Below, one piece after another: positions 9,344 to 17,894 of a DNA stretch of 64,000 bases. Within the stretch, counting starts at the first letter, position 1, and each line of letters opens with the position of its first letter. Under the pieces are notes generated by a model. The model saw only the letters and a list, made by a program, of their open reading frames with translations, was not told the DNA's origin and did not search any database. The translations under genes were made by a program, and so were the position numbers. This DNA comes from Hymenobacter sediminicola (lineage in GTDB: Bacteria; Bacteroidota; Bacteroidia; Cytophagales; Hymenobacteraceae): NCBI RefSeq assembly GCF_014250515.1, contig NZ_CP060202.1, positions 1,547,001-1,611,000 of the forward strand, written 5' to 3'.

Positions 9344-9436
9344 GTCATGCTGAGCCTACCGAAGCCTCTCTACCGCTGCGCCCTCATAAGAGGAGTCGAC
9401 TTAGTGGTAAAGAGACTTTGGCAGGCTCAGCATGAC
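9344..9436. repeat. Palindromic repeat, GTCATGCTGAGC type (copy 1)
   Basis: 93-base imperfect inverted repeat. The ends GTCATGCTGAGCCT and AGGCTCAGCATGAC are perfect over 14 bases and extend to 19 of 21. It lies between susD and the phosphoesterase gene, both minus strand. It shares its ends with copies at 10949, 23674 and 29534. It has no coding capacity and no transposase. Confidence 0.8.
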
Positions 9437-9459
9437 GGGTTAGCCAGCGTGGGAGTACC

Positions 9460-10905
9460 CTATTTTTCCCACCAGACTTTAGTGTTTACATCATCGGCGC
9501 CCATGGCCTGCACGGTGGTGCGGTAGTTGGCGGCGTTGTTGGTCTGCACTACCAGCGGGTAGCGGAAGCGCACCGGCATCCGGCCACCATTCTGCAGGTC
9601 CTGGCCGCGGGGCAGCACCGGCAGGCCCGTGCGGCGGTATTCAAACCATTGTTGGTAGTCGTTGAAATACAAAGCATAATACTTCTGCAGCATGATGCGC
9701 TGCAGGGTGCCGTCGTAGGAGGCGGTTGTGTTCTGGAAGTAGGTGGCTGGCAGCACGGCGCCCCACTGCTCCACGGCCGCCTTCACGCCTCGCTCGTAGT
9801 GCGTGCGGGCATCGGCAGTGGTCCAGCCTTTCAGGGCGGCCTCCGCCCTGATGAATTCTACTTCCGCGTAGCTCATTAGTACCGCCGACATGGGGGCGGC
9901 CACCGTGGCCGTTACCAGCGCAATGTTCTGGTTAGACGGCTGAAACTGAAATTGCCCGTCGCTGCCGGCGTAGGCGCTCGGAATGCCCCGGTAACCGATG
10001 GTGGCGCTGCCACTCTGGTTGCGGGCCTGGGTATTGAACTTCGGCAGGCGCGGGTCGCTCCAGGCGTTCAGGTTGTCGATGAAGAACTCGGCAGCGGCGC
10101 GGCCCGTCGTGAAGTCGATGGCACGGCCCCACGGTGATACGCTGGGCGCTACGCCCGTTATTTTCAGGATGGCCGCTTCGCTGTTCTGCGTGAACACCGG
10201 GTAGCGGGTCGGTTCGTTGAGCATAGCCGCCAGGCGGGTGGGCGTGTTCATCTCTGTGCGCTTGCTCACGCGCAGCAGCAGGCGCATCCGCAGCGAGTTG
10301 CAGAACCGGCGCCAGTTGGCCACGCTGTTGTTGTAGAGCAGGTCGCTGCCGTAGCTCATGGCCTTGTTGGTATCGAACAGGCTATTGGCGCGGTCCAGGT
10401 CGTCGAGCAGCTGGGTGTAAATCTGCTGTTGCGAGTCGAAGGCCGGGTACAGGATACCTTCCTCGGCGCGGCTGGCCTCAGTCATCGGCACGTCGCCGAA
10501 ACAGTCGGTCAGGTTGGCGTACACCCAGGCATTCAGGGTCATGGCCACGGCCTCGTAGTTGGGGTCCTAGGCGGCTACGGCCGCGGCGCGCATCTCCCGG
10601 ATATTGGCCAGCCAGCGGTAGTACGTGGTCCAGGTAGAGTTGCCGGCACTTTCGCTCACCACGTAGCGGTGCACCCCGCCCGAGACGCTCGGAAACGGCA
10701 GCGCCACCTGCATAATGTCGAACGTGAAGGCATCGGCGCGCTGCGCGTTGAAGGCCGCCACTTCGTACACAATCGGGTTCAGCAGCGTGCCCGGGCTGAT
10801 TTTCTCGATGCGGTTGGGGTCGGTATTCAGTTCCTCAAACCCATCGGTGCAGCCGGCTAGGCCACAACTCAGGGCCAGGAGCAGCAGAAGTGTATATTTT
10901 TTCAT
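9460..10905 (-). pseudogene. SusD/RagB-like lipoprotein broken by an in-frame TAG
   Basis: The frame starts at ATG 10905 with a lipoprotein signal (LLLLLALSCGLAGC) and the SusD-like start FEELNTDPNR. After 112 residues it meets TAG at 10567-10569. The same frame then continues without a shift as DPNYEAVAMTLNAWVYANL, the well-conserved SusD segment, to 9460, about 480 codons in all, normal for the family. SusD proteins are surface lipoproteins that cap the SusC pore and bind ligand. A single base change in the TAG codon would restore the gene. It may be a true nonsense mutation, read-through, or a sequencing error. GTG or ATG codons after the stop (e.g. ATG 10542) could give only a signal-less fragment. 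Confidence 0.85.
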
Positions 10906-10948
10906 CGGAAATAGGAGGTCAGGAGAAGGGAAGAAGCGTACTCGGAGT

Positions 10949-11037
10949 GTCATGCTGCGCGTTTCGAAGCATCTCTACCGCTTCGTTGAGAATCGTTAGA
11001 CGAAGCAGTAGAGATGCTTCGATAAGCTCAGCATGAC
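10949..11037. repeat. Palindromic repeat, GTCATGCTGMGC type (copy 2)
   Basis: 89-base hairpin-forming repeat between susC and susD. The ends are GTCATGCTGCGC and GCTCAGCATGAC. Inner arms CGAAGCATCTCTA and TAGAGATGCTTCG pair perfectly, with a further CGCTTCGT/ACGAAGC pairing near the loop. In the susCD transcript it would form a long stem upstream of the susD start. Confidence 0.8.
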
Positions 11038-11061
11038 TACTGTTCTGGTGATATGCACATG

Positions 11062-14000
11062 CTAGAACTGCAGCGTGAGGTTCACGCCCATCGTGCGGGT
11101 GGAAGGAAGCTGGCCGATTTCGACGCCGGGCAGGATGGTGCCGCCGTTCAGGGCCGCCGTTTCGGGGTCGAACATGGGGAACTTGGTCCACATGGCCAGG
11201 TCGCGGCCGTAGAGGCCGATGGTGGCGCCGGTCAGGGCTTTGGTTCTGGCCAGCAGCGCGGCAGGCAGGTTGAATTCGAGGCGGGCTTCGCGCAGCTTGA
11301 GGTAGGAAGCGTCAAACGAGTTACTCTCAATGTTGGCGCGGCGGTAGTACTCGGCGTAGTAGGCGGCTGGAATTACTTTGGTCGTGTTCGGTGAAAACGA
11401 GCCGTCGGCATTCTTCACTACGCCGTCCCCGATGATGAACCCTTCCTCCCGGCCCGGTAGTGTCGATTTCAGCTTGCCCTGCTCGCTCATCTTGTGGTGC
11501 GTCTGCGAGTACACAATGCCACCGTATTGCCCATCAAACAACACGCTCACCCGGAAATTCTTGTAGGAAAACTCGTTCAGCAGGCCCCCTTTCCAGTCGG
11601 CGTAGGCCCGCCCGATGTACTTGATGGCGGCCGGCTGCACCGGCAACCCGTCTTTGTTGTAAATGATTTTGCCATCGGGCGAATAGTCGAAGCCGAAGCC
11701 GTAGATGTCGCCGGTGGTGCCGCCTACGGTGGCCAGCAGCGTAGCCGTGCCGCCCGTGCCAATCACCTGCTGGTCGGTGAGGCCCTCGGCCAGGCTAAGC
11801 ACCTTATTGCGGTTGCGCGACCAGGTGCCGGTAGTTTTCCACTTGAAGGCGTTGTTGTCGATGGGGCGGGCATTCAGCACCACTTCTACGCCCCGGTTGC
11901 GCACCTCGCCGGCATTCAGCAGGGCGCGGCTGTAGCCGGTGGTCGGGTCGATGGGCACTTCCAGAATCTGGTTGCGCGTGGTGTTCTGGTACACCGTCAC
12001 GTCGGCCCCAATGCGGCCCTGAAACATCAGGTACTCCACGCCGGCCTCGTAGCTGGTCGTAATTTCGGGCTTGAAATTGGTGTTGAACAGCGTGGTGGGC
12101 ACTGAGCCGGCGCCGGGAAAGTCACTGCGGCCGTAGTATTTGCGGGTGTAGTACGGGTCGGTGTCGTTGCCGACCTGCGCCGCCGACAGCCGCACCTTGG
12201 CCAGCGAAATGGAGGTGGGCATTGGCAACAGCTCGTTCAGGATAAAGCTGGAGCTGATGGACGGGTAGAAAAACGAGTTGTTCTGCACTGGCAGCGTGCT
12301 CGACCAGTCGTTGCGGCCGGTCAGATCCACGAAGATCTTGTCGTCGAACGACAGCGAGGTGAGGGCGTAGAGACTGTGGATGCGGCGGGCCGTGGTAGTG
12401 CTGGTCAGCAGCGGGTTGCTGAGGCCGTTGGTGAGCTTGTACACGCCCGGAATCACGAGGCCGTCCACCACGCCGTCGGTGCCCCGGTAGCGGCGGTACA
12501 TGGCGTTGCCGCCCATTGAAGCGCGCAGGTCGAAGTGCTGGCCCAACTGCTCATGGTAGGTCAGCAGGAAGTCGGTATTGGCCTCGTAGTTGCTGATATC
12601 CTGCTGCTTGAAGTAGCCCTTCTGGAAGTTGGCGGTGCTGTAGGGGCGACGCATTTCGCGGTTTTCCTGGCTCATGGCAATGCCCGAGCGCGCCAACAAG
12701 CTCAGTTTCGGCGTGAGGTCGTAGGTGGCCGAGAGGTTGCCCACGGTGGTCCGCGTCGTCACGGCGTTGGTCATCTCATAGGCAATCAGATACGGATTGT
12801 CGATGAACGTGCTGAACGGGTGCACCTGGTCTACCTGCTCAAGGCCGTTTTTCCAGATGGTGCGGTACGCGTCGAGCGGCACGTTGGGGTTCTGGAAAAT
12901 CATGAAGTACGACAACGACTGGTTGTTGTAGCCGGTGGCGGGCAGGTTGTCGCTGGTGCGGTTCGTGAAGTTGACTTTGCCCGCCAGTTTCAGTTTGCTG
13001 GCAATGGTCTGGTTCACGCTCAGAGCTGCTGTGAGGCGTTCATAACCCGTGTTGGGCATAATCCACTCGTTTTTGGAGTGCGTCACAGAAGCGCGGGCCG
13101 AACTGGTTTCGTTGCCGCCTTCCAGCGCCACGCTGTTGGTGAGCGTGGAGCCCGTCCGGAAAAAGCCCTTGATGTTGTCCTTGTAGGGCACCCACGGCAG
13201 CCGCTCCGCCGACTGAGCCTGCGTTACGGGGTCGTACTGGTAGTACATCTGCCCATTGAACTTGGGGCCGAAGGCGCTGCTGGTGCCGCCCGTATTGGCG
13301 CCATCGGCGGAGGCACCGTAGGAGTAGTACATGTCGCCGGCCGCGTTGAACGAGCGGCCGGTGCCCTGGCCGTACTCATACTGGTACTCGGGCCACTGCA
13401 GCACGGTGTTCACGCTGTAGTTGCTGTTCACCGTCACGCCCAGGCCCTTCTTTTTGCGCGAGCCGGTTTTGGTGGTGATGATGAGGGCACCGTTGGCGGC
13501 ACGACTACCATACAAAGCTGTAGCGCTGGCGCCCTTCAGTACCGTAATGCTGGCAATATCGTCGGGGTTGATGTCGGCAATGCCATTGCCGAAGTCCACG
13601 GGCACGTCGTTGCCGGAGCCGGCCCCGTAGGCACTTCCCACGCCGGAGCTGGTCAGGCCGCTGTTCATGGGCACGCCGTCCAGCACAATCAGAGCGTTGT
13701 TGCCGTTGGGGTTCAGGGAGTTGTCGCCACGCAGCGAAATACGGGTGGAGTTCACCGGACCCGAGCCTGACGAAATCAAATTTAGGCCCGCCACCTTGCC
13801 CGATAGGGCCTGCGAAAAGTTGTTCGGGCGGGCTTCCAGCAGGGCGTCGCCGCCAATTGTCTGAGTAGCGTAGCCCAGCGCCTTCTGCTCGCGCTTGATG
13901 CCCAGGGCCGTTACGACCACCTCATTCAACTGCTTGGCGTCGGGCGTGAGCCGCAGGTTGAGCTGGGTTTTGCCTTCCACCGGCACTTCCCGCGTCAGGA

Positions 14001-14250
14001 AGCCGATATAGGTCACGAGCAGCACTGCATCGGAAGGCGCGCTGATGGTGTAGGCCCCCTGTGCATCGGTGGAGGTGCCATTGGTGGTGCCTTTCACTAC
14101 CACAGTGGCACCGGGCAGGGCCTGGCCCTGGTCGTCGGTTACGCTGCCCGAAATAGTTTGGGATTGTGCAAAGGCGCTGCTGCTCAGCAAAAGCACAGGG
14201 AGGCCCGTCGCACAGAGCCGGGAGGCTCGGGCTAAGTAGTTGTGAGGCAT
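11062..14250 (-). CDS. SusC/RagA-family TonB-dependent receptor
   Basis: 1062 residues, the usual size for SusC. A signal peptide ends at SAFAQ, followed by a CarboxypepD_reg-like domain (ISGSVTDDQGQALPGATVVV) and the linker LNEVVVTALGIKREQKALGY typical of the family. The plug (ISLRGDNSLNPNGNNALIVLDG, in two parts) and a 22-strand barrel end in NLTLQF. It would import a bound ligand through the outer membrane with TonB energy. Its partner SusD is next (9460-10905) but carries a stop codon. The phosphoesterase and phosphodiesterase downstream suggest that the ligand is a phosphate ester, which is an inference from context. Confidence 0.93.
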   Translation of the reverse strand: MPHNYLARASRLCATGLPVLLLSSSAFAQSQTISGSVTDDQGQALPGATVVVKGTTNGTSTDAQGAYTISAPSDAVLLVTYIGFLTREVPVEGKTQLNLRLTPDAKQLNEVVVTALGIKREQKALGYATQTIGGDALLEARPNNFSQALSGKVAGLNLISSGSGPVNSTRISLRGDNSLNPNGNNALIVLDGVPMNSGLTSSGVGSAYGAGSGNDVPVDFGNGIADINPDDIASITVLKGASATALYGSRAANGALIITTKTGSRKKKGLGVTVNSNYSVNTVLQWPEYQYEYGQGTGRSFNAAGDMYYSYGASADGANTGGTSSAFGPKFNGQMYYQYDPVTQAQSAERLPWVPYKDNIKGFFRTGSTLTNSVALEGGNETSSARASVTHSKNEWIMPNTGYERLTAALSVNQTIASKLKLAGKVNFTNRTSDNLPATGYNNQSLSYFMIFQNPNVPLDAYRTIWKNGLEQVDQVHPFSTFIDNPYLIAYEMTNAVTTRTTVGNLSATYDLTPKLSLLARSGIAMSQENREMRRPYSTANFQKGYFKQQDISNYEANTDFLLTYHEQLGQHFDLRASMGGNAMYRRYRGTDGVVDGLVIPGVYKLTNGLSNPLLTSTTTARRIHSLYALTSLSFDDKIFVDLTGRNDWSSTLPVQNNSFFYPSISSSFILNELLPMPTSISLAKVRLSAAQVGNDTDPYYTRKYYGRSDFPGAGSVPTTLFNTNFKPEITTSYEAGVEYLMFQGRIGADVTVYQNTTRNQILEVPIDPTTGYSRALLNAGEVRNRGVEVVLNARPIDNNAFKWKTTGTWSRNRNKVLSLAEGLTDQQVIGTGGTATLLATVGGTTGDIYGFGFDYSPDGKIIYNKDGLPVQPAAIKYIGRAYADWKGGLLNEFSYKNFRVSVLFDGQYGGIVYSQTHHKMSEQGKLKSTLPGREEGFIIGDGVVKNADGSFSPNTTKVIPAAYYAEYYRRANIESNSFDASYLKLREARLEFNLPAALLARTKALTGATIGLYGRDLAMWTKFPMFDPETAALNGGTILPGVEIGQLPSTRTMGVNLTLQF

Positions 14251-14274
14251 GGGCTTGGGTGGTTATTTCGACCA

Positions 14275-14282
14275 CAAAACTA
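14275..14282 (-). promoter_or_regulatory. Probable -7 box of the susC promoter
   Basis: On the minus strand the sequence reads TAGTTTTG, a full match to the Bacteroidota TAnnTTTG box, 25 bases before the susC start. I do not see a clear TTG box at the usual distance upstream, so activity may depend on an activator. Confidence 0.4.
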
Positions 14283-14383
14283 TCTGCCTCCCATTATCAG
14301 AATATTACCGGAAGAATAAGCTATTGTATAGTTCACGGCATTGATGAGTGGCTGGAGAGAAAGCCCGAATCCGGTATGACGAC

Positions 14384-14452
14384 GCTTCATCCGGCATATC
14401 CGACACTTCGGCAACTGCAAGTTTGCTGGCGGCTTAGCGGCGCGCACCTTTG
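14384..14452 (+). promoter_or_regulatory. Promoter with 41-base upstream element (copy B)
   Basis: Bases 14384-14424 match the element at 4582-4622 (33 of 41). They are followed by TTTG at 14422-14425, 19 bases and CACCTTTG at 14445-14452, the same spacing as copy A. CTTC occurs at 14385 and 14406, 21 bases apart. It drives the helical-repeat gene that precedes the LytS/LytTR pair, so autoregulation by that LytTR protein is plausible. Confidence 0.6.
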
Positions 14453-14485
14453 AATCACTCAACCGCCACTAACCTCCTCCACATC

Positions 14486-15190
14486 ATGAAAAAGACGCTC
14501 CTTCTGCTCGCTCTCGCCGCCTCCTTCGCCGCGCAAGCCCAGGCGCCAACTACCGCCGCTGCTCCCGCTGCCACCGCCGCTGCTCCCGCTGATGCCTACA
14601 CCACCATGATGGCTGCCACCATCACGGAATTGATGAAATCCGGGGAAGTACCGCAACTCATGCAGGCCGATGCCAAGCTGGAGCGCGCCGCGGCCGTGGC
14701 CCCGCAGGACTGGCTGCCCCGCTACTACCAAGCGTATGCCCGCGTTATTGCCTGCTTCGTGACCAAGGAAGGGGATGAGGCCAAGGACAACTACCTCGAC
14801 CAGGCCGATGCCGCGCTGGCCCAAGCCCGTAAGCTGCGCGGCGACGAGTCGGAGGTGAGTGTGCTACAGGCCTACATCTACCAGGCCCGCATCATGGTGT
14901 CGCCGATGACGCGCTTCATGGCCTACGGCGGCAAAGTAGAAGACGCCCTGACCCAGGCCCAGACCGCCAACCCCCAGAACCCCCGCGTGCTGCTATTGCG
15001 CGGCAACAACTTCTACTTTCGGCCCAAGATGGTAGGCGGCGGCCCCGATGTGGCCAAGCCTTTCTACGACCAGGCCAAAGTGAGCTTTGCGGCCTTCAAG
15101 CCCGCTTCGGCACTGGCACCTAACTGGGGCGAACGGCAGCTGCTGGGCCGTCTGAAACAGTACGAAACCGCTACTACCAGTGCGCAGTAA
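14486..15190 (+). CDS. Secreted TPR-like helical-repeat protein
   Basis: 234 residues from ATG 14486 (an upstream in-frame start at 14450 would bury the signal peptide). Signal MKKTLLLLALAASFAAQAQ, an Ala/Pro/Thr linker, then alpha-helical repeats resembling TPRs: MQADAKLERAAAVAPQDWLP, YLDQADAALAQARKLRGDES and ALTQAQTANPQNPRVLLLRG. Likely a periplasmic protein that binds other proteins. It starts the transcript that runs into the LytS kinase and LytTR regulator, and its promoter carries the 41-base element, so it may be a sensor-associated protein or a main target of the system. Confidence 0.75.
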   Translation: MKKTLLLLALAASFAAQAQAPTTAAAPAATAAAPADAYTTMMAATITELMKSGEVPQLMQADAKLERAAAVAPQDWLPRYYQAYARVIACFVTKEGDEAKDNYLDQADAALAQARKLRGDESEVSVLQAYIYQARIMVSPMTRFMAYGGKVEDALTQAQTANPQNPRVLLLRGNNFYFRPKMVGGGPDVAKPFYDQAKVSFAAFKPASALAPNWGERQLLGRLKQYETATTSAQ

Positions 15191-15275
15191 CCGGCCCGCT
15201 CTGGCAATGGCCGCGCTGGTTCCGGCCGCCGCGGATGCTGCCGGTTTCTGCTTAGATTCGGGCCCTTCTTCCGCT

Positions 15276-16349
15276 ATGAACGAACAGCATCCCGCGCTTC
15301 TGCCCCTGCACCGCCGTCCGAAAGAGCTGCTCCGGCTGCTAGGCATTCTGCTGCTGATAGCGGCGGTGATAAGTGTGACCATGGATCTGGCGGCCTGGGG
15401 CAATCTGCCGGATATGCTGCTCAATTTCATCATCACCTTTGCCTACACGGCCGGGCTGTGGCTGGTGAACGGCTACGCGGTAGAATGGCTCAACTCCCGC
15501 GCCGACTGGACGCGGCAGCCTGCGCGCCGCTTTCTGTTCACGCTGGCTGCCTCGCTGGTGGCCTCCATGGTGGTGATTCTGGTGGTGAACGGTACGTTTC
15601 ATGTGCTGTATCTGCGCCAGCCGGTTCGGATGATATTTGCCGCCCGCATGTGGCCGCAGTATGCGTTTCCGCTGATTATAACGGGGGTTGTGTCGTTGTT
15701 TCTGCACAGCCGCTCATTCCTGCAGCACTGGCGCGAGGCGGCCATCCGGGCCGAACGGGTGGAAAAGGAAAACGCCGTGGCCCGCCTCGATTCGTTGCGC
15801 CGCCAGGTAGATCCGCACTTCCTGTTCAATTCCCTGAATGCCCTGACTTCGCTGGTAGAAGAAGACCCCAGCCGCGCCGTGCGCTTCATCCGGCAGCTCA
15901 GCCAGGTCTACCGCTACGTGCTCGATAGCCAGGAGCAGGAAGTGGTATCGGTGGCGGAGGAAATGCGCTTCGTGGAGTCGTATCTGTTTCTGCAAAGAAC
16001 CCGGCTGGGCGAGGGGTTGAGCGTGGAGCTGAAGCTGCCTCCTGCGGCTGCGTTGGAAACACTGCTGGTGCCCCCGCTAGCCGTGCAACTACTGCTCGAA
16101 AACGCCCTCAAGCACAACGCCACATCCCAGCGCGACCCACTGCGCATCACGGTGGAACTGGATGCTGCCGCGCGCCGCCTCACAGTACGCAACACCTTGC
16201 GCTACCGCCGCGTGCCCGAAGGCGAATCGACGGGCCTTGGCCTGCAGAACCTGCAGGCACGCTATGCTTTTCTGACGAGTGAGTTGGTGGTAGTAGTCAA
16301 AACCGAAACCGAGTTCATCGTAACATTACCGCTGCTGGAGCTGGAATAG
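15276..16349 (+). CDS. LytS-type sensor histidine kinase (system 1)
   Basis: 357 residues from ATG 15276. Four or so membrane helices occupy about residues 20-145, then a coiled linker (RAERVEKENAVARLDSLRRQ) and a His_kinase domain with QVDPHFLFNSLN (phospho-acceptor His181). The ATP-binding domain has ENALKHN (N box) and STGLGLQNL (G box). It senses through its membrane region, as there is no extracytoplasmic domain of size. The response regulator follows at 16483, and the helical-repeat protein ends 85 bases before. It is a paralogue of the kinase at 18760. Confidence 0.92.
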   Translation: MNEQHPALLPLHRRPKELLRLLGILLLIAAVISVTMDLAAWGNLPDMLLNFIITFAYTAGLWLVNGYAVEWLNSRADWTRQPARRFLFTLAASLVASMVVILVVNGTFHVLYLRQPVRMIFAARMWPQYAFPLIITGVVSLFLHSRSFLQHWREAAIRAERVEKENAVARLDSLRRQVDPHFLFNSLNALTSLVEEDPSRAVRFIRQLSQVYRYVLDSQEQEVVSVAEEMRFVESYLFLQRTRLGEGLSVELKLPPAAALETLLVPPLAVQLLLENALKHNATSQRDPLRITVELDAAARRLTVRNTLRYRRVPEGESTGLGLQNLQARYAFLTSELVVVVKTETEFIVTLPLLELE

Positions 16350-16482
16350 GTGCAAAGGCCTGCAGCGCCATGCTAAGCTGGCCGAAGCGGGAGTGCTGCT
16401 GCGGCCAGTTTACCCGTTGATTTCATTCTCTGGTTAGCAGTAACCAGTTGCCGATTACTATCCAACAAGCCTCTGCCTTTTT

Positions 16483-17280
16483 ATGGCTCTCATTACCACG
16501 CAACCACTCCGTGCCCTCATCATCGAAGACGAACCACTGGCTGCCAACCGCTTGGCCGGACTCCTGAAAAAGCAGCCGCAGCCAGTAGAAGTAGTTGGTA
16601 TGGCCGAATCGGTGGTGGAGGCGGAGGCACTGTTGCGGGCGTTGCAGCCCGCGCCCGACGTGTTGTTTCTGGACATTCATCTGGCCGATGGGCTGAGCTT
16701 CGAACTGTTCGAGCGACTCGAAATCCGCAGTCCGGTCATCTTCACTACGGCCTACGACAAGTATGCTCTGCGTGCGTTCAAAGTGAACAGTGTGGACTAC
16801 CTGCTCAAGCCCATAGCCCCGGAAGAACTGACGGCGGCGCTAGCCAAGCTGCAGCGCCAGCGCGAAGCTGCCGCCCCGCAGTTTGATGCAGCCTTACTGG
16901 CGCGAGTACTGCAGCAGGCCCAACCGGCTAAAGAGTATAAGTCGCGGTTTGTAGTGCGGGTGGGCGAGCATCTGAAGGCCATTCCGGTGGAGCAGATAGC
17001 CTACTTCGCCAGCCTGGAAAAAGTGACGTTGCTGCATACCCGTGAGGGCCGCCGCTTTGTGGTGGACTACACGCTGGAGCAGCTGGAGCAGATGCTCGAC
17101 CCTACGGAGTTCTTCCGCCTCAACCGCGCCTATCTGGCCCATGCAGAGGCCATCCACGACATCATCCACTACACTAATTCGCGCCTGCAAACTGTCCTCA
17201 AGCCCACCGCCCCCGACAACGACACCGTACTAGTCAGCCGCGAGAAAGTAGCCGCCTTCAAGGCCTGGCTGGACCGCTAA
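16483..17280 (+). CDS. LytTR-family response regulator (system 1)
   Basis: 265 residues: receiver domain at 1-125 with acidic pair IEDE (about 15-17), phospho-acceptor Asp64 in LFLDIHL, switch Thr in FTTAYD and Lys in LLKPI. A LytTR DNA-binding domain follows at about 160-262 (FVVDYTLEQLEQML, FFRLNRAYLAH). LytTR proteins bind two direct repeats about 21 bases apart. The PAP2-like gene begins 3 bases after the stop, so the two are co-transcribed. It is the natural partner of the kinase at 15276. Confidence 0.93.
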   Translation: MALITTQPLRALIIEDEPLAANRLAGLLKKQPQPVEVVGMAESVVEAEALLRALQPAPDVLFLDIHLADGLSFELFERLEIRSPVIFTTAYDKYALRAFKVNSVDYLLKPIAPEELTAALAKLQRQREAAAPQFDAALLARVLQQAQPAKEYKSRFVVRVGEHLKAIPVEQIAYFASLEKVTLLHTREGRRFVVDYTLEQLEQMLDPTEFFRLNRAYLAHAEAIHDIIHYTNSRLQTVLKPTAPDNDTVLVSREKVAAFKAWLDR

Positions 17281-17283
17281 ATT

Positions 17284-17880
17284 ATGCTCGACTCGTTGAT
17301 GGTGCGCCGGGTGGCGGCGGTAGTATCCGGGCTGGGGCACCCGTTGATACTGGTGCCGACGATGGTGGCTTTTGTGGCCGTGCGGCAGTGGCAGGGCGCG
17401 GCTTCCGGGTGGGCTATTGGCAGCGTGCTGCTGGTGGTAGTGCCCATCGGCTTGTGGAACCTGCGGCAGACGCGGCGCGGTACCTACACCAACTTCGACG
17501 TATCGGAGCGGAAGCAGCGCAACTCCTTTTATCCGGTGCTGCTGGCGTTGCTGGGGCTGGCCACGCTCGTGCTGTTCTGGCAGCAGCAAGCCGACGGCGG
17601 GTTCCGGTACGGCCTGCTGGCGGCGTGGGGACTTCTGCTGGCGTGCTACCTGCTAAATTTCTGGCTGAAAGTGTCGTTGCACGCGGCTATTTCCTTTTTC
17701 CTAGCCTGCGTGTTGCTACGCCTGGAACCCACCTGGGGCGCAACTGCTCTGGTGCTGGCTACCCTGATTGCCGCTTCGCGGCTTGTGCTGCGCCGACATA
17801 CGCTGGCCGAGCTGGTAGTCGGCAGCGTGGTTGGCGGGGCAGCGGGTGGCGGGCTGATACGGTTTCTGTCCCAGAACTGA
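17284..17880 (+). CDS. PAP2-like integral membrane protein
   Basis: 198 residues with about six membrane helices. The layout is that of a PAP2/phosphatidic-acid phosphatase relative: a Lys/Arg-rich loop (TNFDVSERKQRNSF), KVSLHAA where PSGH would stand, and SRLVLRRHTLAELVVG where SR...H...D stands. The Ser-Gly of PSGH is replaced and the final Asp is Glu, so it may lack phosphatase activity or use changed residues. It is coupled to the upstream LytTR gene (3-base gap) and convergent with the second LytTR gene. Confidence 0.7.
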   Translation: MLDSLMVRRVAAVVSGLGHPLILVPTMVAFVAVRQWQGAASGWAIGSVLLVVVPIGLWNLRQTRRGTYTNFDVSERKQRNSFYPVLLALLGLATLVLFWQQQADGGFRYGLLAAWGLLLACYLLNFWLKVSLHAAISFFLACVLLRLEPTWGATALVLATLIAASRLVLRRHTLAELVVGSVVGGAAGGGLIRFLSQN

Positions 17881-17894
17881 GAAATCCATAAGCC

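Noticed and set aside
9344..11037. Insertion sequence or composite transposon bounded by the repeats at 9344 and 10949
   Set aside because: No transposase lies between or near them. The region between is susD, and each repeat is itself a complete palindrome.
12535..13770. 411-codon plus-strand frame opposite susC
   Set aside because: It is antisense to the SusC barrel. The translation is rich in Val, Gly and His without any domain, a common mirror of GC-rich codon use.
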